From: Raphanus sativus
Taxonomy: Eukaryota > Streptophyta > Magnoliopsida > Brassicales > Brassicaceae
Assembly (NCBI RefSeq): GCF_000801105.2
Contig: NC_079514.1
Span: 46,752,515 to 46,816,514, forward strand
Length of the DNA: 64,000 nucleotides
Direction: 5' to 3'
The notes beneath the pieces are model-generated. The model did no database searches, had not been told where the DNA came from, and worked only from the letters and a program-made list of their open reading frames with translations. Shown piece after piece: positions 36,221-47,025 of the stretch (within the stretch, counting starts at the first letter, position 1; each line of letters starts with the position of its first letter). The position numbers were made by a program, and so were the translations under genes.

Positions 36221-36613
36221 TAAGTATAAACTATTAGACTAGAAAATATTTTAAATTTTGGAGCCCAAAATAAAGTTATACTAATCGGAGATTGAGGTGA
36301 ATGCCTTTTTTCAATACATCGTAGGCACAGCTATGCTGGGAAGTTATTTTTCTATATAATTCTCATGTAACTTACTGTCTAAGAGTTCTGTTATGCCTTT
36401 GTGAGTGATATTAGCCATTGTCTCTCCTATGACCACCAATTGATAGGTACAAATTAGCTCTTCAGATTTTGCATTCTTCTTTAGTTTTTGTAAAGTTGGA
36501 GTAAGCTAGTCCTTTACTGTTTTGTATGACCTATAAAGCTTAGTCAGGGCACAAACCATGTCACAACAACAATATATGTTATTGTTATAAAGAGAAACAA
36601 GTTCGACTCGACA

Positions 36614-37319
36614 TTGTTACTCTTGAAACAATCATGCTTTTTTTTTGCTTTCCCTTTCAGGTCCATTTTTTTATCTCCTAAGACATTTGAGTCAGTTTTC
36701 AAAGTAATAAATAAGACAATTGACTACATTTACTCTCTTGTGAAAGATGAGTTCACAGCAGTGGCGCATAGGAGGCTTGGCTCTGGTGAGTCTCTCTTAG
36801 TCATTGGAGAGTCTTTTGGGATGAACTAGTCAACTGTTTTCCAAATCATTTGGCGCTTTGTTGAGTCAACATGGAAGCTTAAGCATTGATGTTGTCCTCA
36901 AAAACTTAGGCTTCTTCAGACTCGTTGAGAAAGGGAAGAGACTCAATGGAGAAAGCATTCACCTCCCAAAGAGAAGAACAGAACTAAGAGAATAATACAT
37001 AGTAGCCAGTAGGTGATTCAGGTTTCCCTCTTCTTCCATGGCTTCTCACTCCATACCAAGGCACCCAATGTCGCTTAAAGATAAGTGGAGGATAAATGGT
37101 GTGATGTGGATGCCTAATAGAAACTGGTTACCAAGATGATCTTTGTTTGTTGCCTTCTGCACAACATTCTTATAGATATGGATGATCAAACTTTGCATGA
37201 TAGTCTTCTGTCTCACCAACATGATGTTGATTACAGGAAAAGAAGCTGCAAGCTTGTCGATGAGGCTTCGTCAGTCTTGAGAGATGAACTCTCTAACCAT
37301 TTGTGTGGGGATACTTGAT
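36614..37319 (+). pseudogene. HARBI1-type (PIF/Harbinger-derived) nuclease pseudogene, At3g55350-like
   Basis: Fragments match the plant HARBI1-like family in order: TFESVFKVINKTIDYIYSLV and KDEFTA near 36680-36755, then RRLGSGESLLVIGESFGMN, a TAG at 36829-36831 followed by STVFQIIWRFVES, GFFRLVEKGKRLNGE near 36912-36952, GVMWMPNRN near 37100, and VCCLLHNILIDMDD through SSVLRDEL near 37142-37300. A short block after FTA, and a larger one covering the part of the nuclease core that holds ALDxTH-like acidic residues, are missing. There are several frameshifts. In Arabidopsis a HARBI1-like gene sits here between PHIP1 and CER10, so this is probably the syntenic orthologue in decay rather than a recent transposon. 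Confidence 0.88.
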
Positions 37320-38298
37320 AGTATGATCTATGTTCTTTCAATAATATTAATTATGATGGACTTACTATATATGCAATACAAAGAAACACATTTCTACATC
37401 TCCAACTTACAAAACATTTCAAAACAAAGGATTAAGGTCATAACAATGGATCGTCTAGAGGAATGGAGGCAAGATCAGCCATCTTCTTGGATACTTTGGT
37501 TTACCATCTTTCCCATATCAAAGATCTGCAGTACTAAAACAACATCAGTAAGAACCACAACATCAAGATCAAGCCAAAACATTTTCTTTTGTTACCTTTC
37601 TGAGACGACTGTGTTTTTCGAAAGCTCAGTTAGTCATGATAATAGCAGCAACAGAGAGGAAAACATATGTTTGCTTTCTTGGAGTTGATTCGCGTTTGTT
37701 CATAGCACATACTATTGCAAGCATTATAATGCCAACCTATTCTTTTACAAATATATGAAGATGACAACATGCAATTAAACTGCATTAGTGTACAATGATA
37801 TGTCAATGAATCAACTATCATAGTATAACTAAATATATACTTCTGTTATAAATTAAGTGTTATTTAATTCTTTTATACAGATTAAGAAAATAATTAAATG
37901 TTTATTTTTATTATTATTTAATTGTTTAAATTTTATAGCATTTATATTTTAATTAGGGATAATAAAAGATTATTAATGTAAAAGCTATACTGAAATCATA
38001 AACCGACATTTATATTGTAACAAAACTTTTATTCTACTATGATATTTAAATTGAAACGGAGAGTATAAATGAAAAGAGTTTCGCTTAACAAAGTGAGACT
38101 GTTTAAATGAGCAACATGTGCATCTTCTAAAAAAACTTTATTTTCAGTGTATAATTTAATTATCCAGTAGACGACCACAGCTTGATCGTTAATTTATCTA
38201 CTCTATAAGTCTAACATTAAACATATAGTATACAGGCAACATCCAGTTCTAACATAATACGCTTAGAGCAGTATAATTTAGAAAAACTTTTGCAGTTG
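37320..38298. other. Spacer between the HARBI1-like pseudogene and the TRIM
   Basis: No gene is seen. The region is AT-rich with short frames and no family resemblance. Arabidopsis has CER10 beyond this point, but no trace was found. Confidence 0.5.
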
Positions 38299-38303
38299 AA
38301 TAC

Positions 38304-39101
38304 TGTAACATCCCGAGTTGTGATATATGGAAAGGCTTAAGAGAACTGATTTGGCTATCTATGTCACCAAAGTTGATTTACATTTTCCATCACACATCCG
38401 TTTAGAACTTTAGAGTTAAGCGTGCTTGGACTGGAGTAGTAAAAGGACGGGTGACCTATCGGGAAGTGATTCGCGACACCGTATAAGTGAGGCCAAAGCA
38501 CGGAGAAAGGTCATGTGGAGATTGCATGGTCAGCAAACAATGATTTCGAGCCTTGGAAATTTAACGGACCGACCGTCGGATGGAATGGGGCCCACGAGCC
38601 GAGAGAGCGGGCGTGGGTGGCCCATTAGCCGTGGGCGGTCGGGGCGTTACTTGTGGTATCAGAGCTGGTTAGCCGTCTCAGTTCTGACCTGAAAGACGTC
38701 TTGAGACATGTCGTGGGGCGCAACGAAGATGTTGCGTTCTTTGAGAGGGGATGAATTGTAACATCCCGAGTTATGATATATGGAAAGACTTAAGAGAATT
38801 GATTTGGCTGCCTATGTCACCAAAGTTACTTACCTTTCCGTCACACATCCGTTTAGAACTCCAGAGTTAAACGTGCTTGGGCTGGAGTAGTGAAAGGATG
38901 GGTGACCTATCGGAAAGTGATTCGTGATACCGTGTAAGTGAGACCAAAGCACGGGGAAAGGTCATGTGGAGATTGCAGGGTCAGTAAACATTGATTTTGA
39001 GCCTTGAAAATTTAATGGACCGATCGTCAGATGGAATGGACCCACGGATCAAGAAAACGGACGTAGATGGCCCATTAGCCGTAGGCGGTCGGGGCGTTAC
39101 A
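38304..39101 (+). mobile_element. Complete TRIM (miniature LTR retrotransposon)
   Basis: Terminal repeats lie at 38304-38651 and 38757-39101 (TGTAACATCCCGAG to GGGGCGTTACA; the first ends ACT). The internal part is only about 105 bp. A primer-binding site TGGTATCAGAGC, complementary to initiator tRNA-Met, lies at 38654-38665, and a purine tract AGAGGGGATGAAT ends just before the second repeat. A five-base duplication AATAC flanks it (38299-38303 and 39102-39106). The repeats differ at many positions, so insertion is not very recent. The short open frame inside the repeat is not a gene. Confidence 0.93.
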
Positions 39102-39106
39102 AATAC

Positions 39107-42100
39107 ATTACGGTATCTTCTCGACTATGGTATACATATATCAAATCTATAGCCAAATTATACCCATTTTCTTGCAGCTTTTCTCTTAGAAAAATGAAAA
39201 TGTGCATGTTCTTGTTGGAATCTAGGTATCTCTCTAACAAAGAATGGCACGTGCAAGCGATTTTGATCTGATTTTATATCAAAGTTTCCCATTTAAAAAA
39301 CTCTTGGGAACTAGAATCAAATTATACGAGGACATATTTGATCACTTAATTAGTAATATATATTATGTGTAGCTATGCATATAATATTACATATGGATGC
39401 AGAAAAAGCTGCAAAAAGGGTCTGCTTTATTACCATGAATATGGGCTTTTGAGATGTACACTACAGATAAGAGAAATCCTCTTTAGTTGCGTGAAAATGA
39501 GTTATTACTAGTATGGCCACATGCACATTTCTATAAAGACGAACTTCTTCTAAATAATATAAATACTATAGAATAGAAATAATGATCGACTATAAGGTTA
39601 ACTGGATGATGTTCAAATGGATGGTTCGTTTCTAGAAACCGGAGTTTTTGATGAATTTGATTGGTGGTAGTCTAGTCTAAGATGTTGTTGAAGAGGATAT
39701 ACTAATAATATATGTGTGATCATGAGCACGACAATCTGAAACCACGAAGTTTTGTCGTGCTAATTGTAAGATATACTAATAATATCTATGTTCTTTGAGT
39801 CGAAGAATGTTGCATAGTCTTTAGTCAAAAAAAAAAAACGTTGCATAGTGCGGATTAAATAAAGCTACCCCTCCTACATAATTTACAAAATATATAGTAG
39901 TATTCCTTTTCTCCTTATCTTTTTTTAGCATTGATAAATATAAAAATATAATCATTAGATATTTCTTGATTCTGAATTATATAGTTAGCGATGTTTGATG
40001 TTATGTGTCCTCATAGCATGGTCCATCTAAAAGAAGGTCTGGTATCAAATCAGGACCATAAATCTTTCTTTTAGAAAACGCGGAAGACTGGGACACCTTC
40101 CTACAACATGTTCCTCTTTCATAATCTTACGTACCCCTCATGTAAACATAAAGATCGTCGAGATCATTTTCTCTCCAGTTGATCAATTTTATCGGTAAGC
40201 TATATTATTAGGGTCTACAGGGCTTACATACAAGTCTCAAGAAAGTAAAGGAAACATCTCTGTCGAATCAATCATGATTTGATTTGCTGGCTTATGCTTC
40301 ATAGTTTTAGTTTTGTGTTCCAAATTACCTAAATCAGCACATTTGAGCTATATTTTCTTCTCTTACATGCATCATTTATATATAATTCTTTATTAGGGAC
40401 ATAAAGTTGGTTCCATAACATATGGTTTAATTACTCTAGTATTTTAGTAGGATTATAGAACAATACATATCAAAGAATATTATGAAACAACATATATTCT
40501 TTACTTTAGCAAAAAAAAAAAACATATATTCTTTATATATTATTTGAGGATCATTTTAACATATTTAAAAATATATAAATGATCATATAACTATATGAGT
40601 CAAAAAAATTACTTAATAGGTATCTGTATTAAATATATATACATTTAATATCATTTAAATTAAATTATACACCATATAAATTTTTTAATATTTTAATTTC
40701 AAAATTTTTGAAATATTTATCATACTTGAATTGATAAAAACATAAATATTTATACAACTTAACTTGAACAAATCATTAAAAATATTTACATATTTTTTTT
40801 TTAAAACACATTTTGTTATTATTAAAAAAATAATGAAAACTTATTTAGTAACAAATATATTATAGAATAACAAGTGACATTTAAACTTAAACTTGCATCA
40901 TTTTTTCCTATATTTACTATTTGTTGTAACATCCTTCCTATTAACGCTGACACACCAAATTTAGAGCTATTTGTTGTAAACACCTCCAATGGTAGTATTA
41001 TGAGGAGTTCTTATCACTTAAAGAAAAAGAAAAAGAAAAAAATGAAATTAGAAAAGATAATGAGCAAAAAATCTTAGTTATGAGTTTTTAAAAAACTATG
41101 GAATACTAAAAAGACACATATCATTCATATATATGGTTAACTAATTCAAAAAATATATAGTTAAATAATTATGATATTAATATTTTTGTTTTATAAATCT
41201 CTTTATAATTTCTAACCATATTGGATATTCTTAGTGCTAGCGATCTAAGGAAATTACAAATGTTCATTAGAAATCCCAACTTTTAAAGAATCCAACATCA
41301 TTCTTGTACTGAATTTTCGGACTCTAAAAATATCTCCATGCAGAGGTTATTATATTAATACGACAAAAAAACACAATGACAATAATGTTAAGGACATTTA
41401 AAAAAAAGAATAATGTTAAGGATGAAAAACTACATAATATGATCCCATGAAAAACTAAATTTGGGTCCTACCTGAGGAAAACAAAGGTACACTCGATTGT
41501 GACAACTCCACTAAAGACCACCCCACTACCAATTCACCTTTATCTGTTTCTTTAGTATTTCTAAATCTTTTTGATTTTTTAATTAATCTAATTATTCGCC
41601 TCCCTCGTTGTTTTTTGACCTTTTTAATATAAAAGGGAAGGGGGGTACCTAGGGTTTCTCTCTGCATGGCCACTCTCGCTCTTTCCGGTTTAGCATCTCT
41701 TTCCGGGCACGACTGTAAACGTTTTTTTTTTTTTTTGCTAAAATTTGGACGACTGTAAACGTTTGCAAAAGAAAATAAAAGGCTTACAAGCTAAGAAAAC
41801 TATCTGTCCTTATCGTTTCTCTCATAAAATAATTTTTTTGCACTATGTTATGTTAATCTAAAATATATACTTTCTAATGAAATACTATTATATAATATGT
41901 GTACTCTCTTATAGTAATTGGGATTGCATCGGACAAGATAAGTGAATTATCTACCAGACTACCAACTTAGATTCACTTGTCTTTTGCTCATTGATTGAAA
42001 AGAAATATACAAAATACAATATGATATATATTTTTTCAACCAGATGTTGTAGTGAAGTGATGTGATCAATTGCATATAGGAACACGTATCGAGTTGTTCA

Positions 42101-43300
42101 AAAAAAAGGAACACGTATCGCTAAAAGGCAGAATCTTATCTAATTACTGTATTTTCTGTTATTCAGAAGTCCAAACATAAACATATTTGAGATGCTTATG
42201 ATCTTTTAATAATATATGATATGTAAAATATAAGTTTTAAAGTTTAATTGGCTACATCATCATTTTAAGCTATAAGGCATCTATAACAACAAGAATAAAT
42301 AACAACAATATGAACAAATTATTATGTAAATCCTTTAGCAAAAAAAAAAAAAACAAATTATTATGTAGTTAATATATTAGTTATAAATTTTTGTTCAGTT
42401 TCTGTTTCTAAAACACGATGGTAATCAATAATATATGAAACTAAAATGATATATAAAATTGTGTGCTACTGATCTAGTAGATTCTTAAAACTTAATTAAT
42501 CTAGTGAAGTTTAAATATATTAAGAGAAAATAATAAAATCAATAAATCTTAATTATTACTGAAACCATTTGACATGTGTATTTGTAAATTTTAGTATTTA
42601 TAAAAATTATATGCAATCACCTAATATGTTTTTTTTTGAGAAAATCACCTAATATGTTCAAATTTTGGATTTTGATATAAATGCTTATATAAATGAAACA
42701 GTTGCATATATTTTTTTTGTTTTAACCCAAAACACTTTCCATTATCTATTATGCAACAGTAGCATATTTTTGAAGTTGAAAGAATAACGTGTATATACTT
42801 ATAAAACACTAGTGCTATTATTATTAATATTGTTTATGTGTCACCGTCTGAACTCAAATCTGTATAATGATATATGCTTTGAAATAAATTAATTTGGGTC
42901 ACTATTCGAATTTAAACCTACATGATGTTGTATATAAAATCATGTACACCATACAATATCATATAGTACCATACTACCATGCACAATTATCACGTTCATA
43001 CAGTAAATGATTTAAACATATTGAAAATAAATATTTTATACATGAAGCAATTCATATTTGATTTAATATATAGTGATAGAAACAAGAAAAATGACGCAAC
43101 AGATGACTGACTTCGGAAAATAAGCAAAGTAAAACTTGTTCTAATCAACTTAATTCCAAAGTTTAAGCAAAAAAAAAAAACACTTAATTCCAAAAAGGTT
43201 AGCAATAAATAAGAAGGTTTTTGATGAAAACAAAAAGAAACAAAGAGCTTAAAGAGAATGATGTACATTGAAAGGAGAAAAAGGAGAATAGATATAGGAA
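39107..43300. other. Long AT-rich region upstream of the Dof gene
   Basis: No full gene is seen. It contains A-runs and short duplicated words (GGAACACGTATCG near 42078 and 42109). A gene-start-like fragment is listed separately. Part may be distal regulatory DNA of the Dof gene. No delimited transposon was found. Confidence 0.5.
41627..41735 (+). other. Possible truncated gene 5' end
   Basis: A TATAAAAG at 41627-41634 is followed by CTAGGGTTTCTC and an ATG at 41666 that opens about 19 sensible codons (MATLALSGLASLSG). It then runs into a T-tract flanked by the direct repeat CGACTGTAAACG. This looks like a promoter, leader and first codons with nothing after them. I do not recognise the protein. 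Confidence 0.25.
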
Positions 43301-43308
43301 AAGATATT

Positions 43309-43316
43309 TATATAAA
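43309..43316 (+). promoter_or_regulatory. TATA box of the Dof gene
   Basis: TATATAAA lies about 166 bases before the ATG at 43475. A CT-rich leader (43340-43405), typical of plant 5' UTRs, follows it. Confidence 0.6.
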
Positions 43317-43474
43317 TTAACCAAGGAAACTTATTCTCTTCTTTTTATCTCATTCAGCTCCTCCTTCTCTCTTCTTATCTCTCTCCCTCTCTCCCTGTGG
43401 ATCGATCTTTCTTATGTGATGTGATTTTCCACTATATATGCAACCTAAAAAAGCATTTAAAGCTAATTTCAAAG

Positions 43475-43587
43475 ATGGTTTTCTCTTCTCTTCCAGTTAA
43501 TCAGTTCGATTCACACGACTGGCAGCAGGTGATGAATCTAGAATACTATATATGTTCTTGATCTGTTTATATATTGCTCCAAGTTCG

Positions 43588-43628
<41 letters not shown>

Positions 43629-43982
43629 TTTGACAAAATTGCTAGCTTGTTTGCCTCTTTTTCTTTGTGGACGCCGTATATACTTACAGATATTCCTTAA
43701 TTGATAAAACCTATTTTTCTTATCTTTCGAATATACCATGAACTATATAATGATGATTTATTTGGCCTTTAATTAATTTCAAGACGCAAATCTTTGTTTG
43801 TTCCAATTAATTCTCTTATAGGATGAATTTTTCTTTGTTTATTATCATTTACCTTTTTCTTTTTCAGCCATTGGATTATACAAAAATCAAATAAAAAAGT
43901 TACTATAACTTTAGTTTTAGTTAACAATCCATCTTCTTTCTGCAGCTTTGTTGAAAAGATATTATACATCTGCACATTTGCT

Positions 43983-44029
<47 letters not shown>

Positions 44030-45128
44030 TTTGTCTCCGAACAACGTTTCAATCCCAAGTCGAATTCTTTAAAAAAGCGTTTTTACTTCATCACACTCCT
44101 AAAAACCTAGAATTGTGCTAAATATGCAGCAAGGTAACACACAACAGCAAGACCGTGTCACATCTTACCAGAACCCTAATTTCAATTTACCACAGTTCTC
44201 ATCACCGCCGGCTTCTCAGGCTGGATCAAGCCAAGCCAGGGTGAATTCAATGGTGGAACGTGCTCGGATCGCAAAAATCCCATTGCCTGAAGCAGCTCTA
44301 AAGTGCCCTAGGTGTGACTCCACCAATACAAAGTTTTGTTACTTCAACAACTACAACCTTACTCAGCCTCGCCATTTTTGCAAGACATGTCGCCGTTATT
44401 GGACACGTGGTGGTGCACTAAGGAATGTTCCTGTCGGAGGAGGCTTTCGTAGGAACAAGAGAAGCAAGTCCAATGGTGGTGGGAGATCGAAATCAACAGT
44501 CGTGGTGTCAGCTGATAACAATAATACTAGTTCATCGCTTTCTTGTAATCCAAGTTACTCGAACCCTAGCAAGTTTCTTAGCTACGGTCAAGTCCCAGCG
44601 TTTACTTCCAACTTGCCTATATTGCCTCCTTTCCAAAGCCATGGAGACTACAACTCTAGCAACATTGGATTAAATTTCAGCGGTATTCAGATGAGTGGGA
44701 TGAGTTCTAGTGGTGGGATGTTGGATCCATGGAGAATGTCTTCATTACAACAATCTCAGCAATTCCCTTTCTTGAGCAACACTTCAGGGTTTTATCAATC
44801 TCCAAATGTGTTGTATCCATTACTAGAAGGCAATGAAGGTGTTAACCAAGCTAATCCCCGACAAGAGAGTAGTGACTATTCTAGTCAGCTAAGGTCTAAA
44901 CCCTTGATGGATATAGAACAACCTAGAAATGTGAAGGCGGAAGAGAATGATCAGGATCTTGATAAGGATGGGAACGGAGTGAATAATTTATCTACAAACT
45001 TTTTGGGGAATATTAACTTAAACCCCTCAGGGAATGATGAATACACATCATGGGGAGGTAATAGTAGCATTAATAGTTCTTGGACCGGTTTCACCTCCAA
45101 CAACTCAACAGGTCATCTCTCATTCTAA
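43475..45128 (+). CDS. OBP3: Dof zinc-finger transcription factor, OBP3 (DOF3.6) type
   Basis: Dof factors bind AAAG-containing promoters through a single C2-C2 zinc finger. Arabidopsis OBP3 (At3g55370) was described with OBF-type bZIP partners, salicylate response and light signalling. Exons are 43475-43528 ([18 protein letters not shown]) and 44130-45128, giving 350 residues. The first exon matches the family N-terminus, so an ATG in the intron near 44115 is rejected. The Dof finger begins [18 protein letters not shown] near residue 75 and closes with [20 protein letters not shown], followed by a basic RRNKRSKS nuclear signal. The tail is Ser/Asn-rich and ends with the conserved [16 protein letters not shown]. 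The intron holds two TA microsatellites. No defect is seen. Confidence 0.95.
43591..43626. repeat. (TA)n microsatellite in the Dof intron
   Basis: Eighteen AT dinucleotides without interruption, 63 bases after the donor. Confidence 0.95.
43986..44025. repeat. (TA)n microsatellite near the Dof intron acceptor
   Basis: Twenty TA dinucleotides, about 104 bases before the acceptor at 44128-44129. Confidence 0.95.
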
Positions 45129-46477
45129 GTACTCAGCTCTAGTCTTGATGATTATTTTGTTGGTTGGGTTGTACATGGATCGCTTGTCATGGGAGATATA
45201 TATTACTGGGGAGAGATCAAACCATGGAGCTATTATATACATGATCCAAGGCTAATTTTGGGAATCAACGGAAAGGTACGGTTATAAATTTATCTTTTTT
45301 GATCTTTTAGACGATCTTTAAAGTGTGAGTATGTTCTGGTAGGCTTCTGGTGGTATTTGTGTTTTAGCATTATTGGGTTTATTGGCTATATATAAATGTT
45401 TGGGTTATGTACGACTTGAGGAATTGGTATTAATGGATATTTTTGGTTCTGTGTGTTCACTGAATAATTTCGCATTAAAAATAATAAAAATCTATGGAAT
45501 TATCAGTTGATGAGATGTACATAGAGCATGTAGTATATATGTCAAACGTAAGTTAGTAGAATTTCATGATCAAAAATAAGTAATGTGGAATACAGATATG
45601 CTAATTGAGAGACGACTGTTCCATTAATACTTATATATACGTGATGATATAATTACATATGATGTACTTCTTTGGTCCAACCTATATTCTGAAACTTTAA
45701 ATTCTTAAAAGAATAATGTTGTGTTTTTCCTTTTCATAGAAAAACATTTGAAAGAAGAAAAATAAAACTTTCTTTGTTATCTAACTCACGGAAAGGATCC
45801 TATGTAATGCATAAGACTAAAATTTTGAAACGCAATTTAATTGGTTTGCATTTGCATCTACTTATGAATTAAAACAAAAACTTTCAAAATTATTATTAGT
45901 TGTGTTTTAGGTATTGCGTTTGTATGATTTACAAGTTAACAACGAAATTTTCACTTTCAATAAAAAAAATGTAGATTCGCAAGAAAACATGCTATTATAA
46001 TTCGAACCAGAACATAGTTAAGAAAATATGTATCCACTTTATTTAATTGAAAACTTTTAACAAAACTATTAATTATAACATGAAACTGTAATACATAACA
46101 AGATAAATAATATGGTACTAATCATATCCGATCATATGATGAGATAATCTTTTGTTTTCAGAAAAAAAAAATTATTCCAAGCATCACGTATGAAATAAAA
46201 TAGATTCTTGGTGAATCAAAAGCTAAACTGATGACATAGTGGTTGCATGTACTGCAGTACTCACAGTAAAAAAAACACAGTTTTAACGTGTTTAATCCCA
46301 AAGTTTTTAGAATCTGCATGACATAATTGTAAGAAATCATGTAATCAAAAAACTCATGGTGATTTTAGGATCAGAGTTGTTAACTTTGATAAACTTTCCA
46401 GAAATATATTAATATCAGTCATCTAAAGAAATTATAGTAGATTCTACTGACAGAAGGAGGACCAAAATGTGGAAGTC
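45129..46477. other. Dof 3' region and AT-rich spacer
   Basis: The first few hundred bases are the likely 3' UTR. After that the sequence is AT-rich, and no gene or bounded element was seen before the Mutator-like insertion. Confidence 0.5.
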
Positions 46478-46696
46478 ATATATAAACGGGAATTCGGCCA
46501 AAAAAAATACTGAATATGGCAAGAATGGCCAAAAGAAATATGAATTCGAGGTTGGCTAAAAAAAGCTTCAATTTTTGTTGACTTTTATCAGTTTATTAAG
46601 AAACTTTGATTGACCGATCAGATTAAAACACCGTTAAGTAACAGTTAACTTAAGACGGTGGTTAAATACAAAGATCGTTTTACCTATTTTATTATC

Positions 46697-46774
46697 AAAA
46701 ATATGTTGTTCGCGTGGGTCGAACCTGAGAACTCATGGCCAAATGACGAGGTTTCTTGCCACTAGACTACTGTC
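46697..46774 (-). repeat. tRNA-like Pol III module in the left arm
   Basis: On the minus strand, GTAGTCTAGTGGCAAGA (46770-46754) matches a tRNA A box, GGTTCGACCC (46725-46716) a B box, and TTTTT (46701-46697) a Pol III terminator. Flanking stems do not form a convincing tRNA cloverleaf, so this is a tRNA-derived relic and not a functional tRNA gene. Confidence 0.6.
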
Positions 46775-47025
46775 ACTTTTAAGAATATCCATAACATAAT
46801 TTTTTTATTGAGTATCAAACAAATTTCGAAAAATCTAAATTATTTTTTTTTAAATTCCAAAAAATCTTAAAAATTCAAGAAAATTCTGAAAATTAAAATT
46901 AAAATTGAAATTATAAATATTTAAAAAAAATCAAAACATTAATTTTTTTTAATAAAAATTAATGTATCTAAGATCATTTGAGTTTTTTTTTACCTTTTTT
47001 TTTGACAACAACTGAGAACTAACAA

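Noticed and set aside
36614..37319. Active autonomous Harbinger transposon
   Set aside because: No inverted ends or target duplication surround it, most of the nuclease core is gone, and gene order points to a decayed host gene.
38426..38692. 88-residue frame
   Set aside because: It lies across the first terminal repeat and internal part of the TRIM and is non-coding.
44115..44129. Dof start at the ATG just before exon 2
   Set aside because: The upstream exon 43475-43528 encodes the family N-terminus with an in-phase intron, so this ATG is intronic or at the acceptor.
46697..46774. Functional tRNA gene
   Set aside because: A and B boxes and a T-run are present, but the acceptor and anticodon stems do not pair convincingly, and the same module is mirrored in the other transposon arm.
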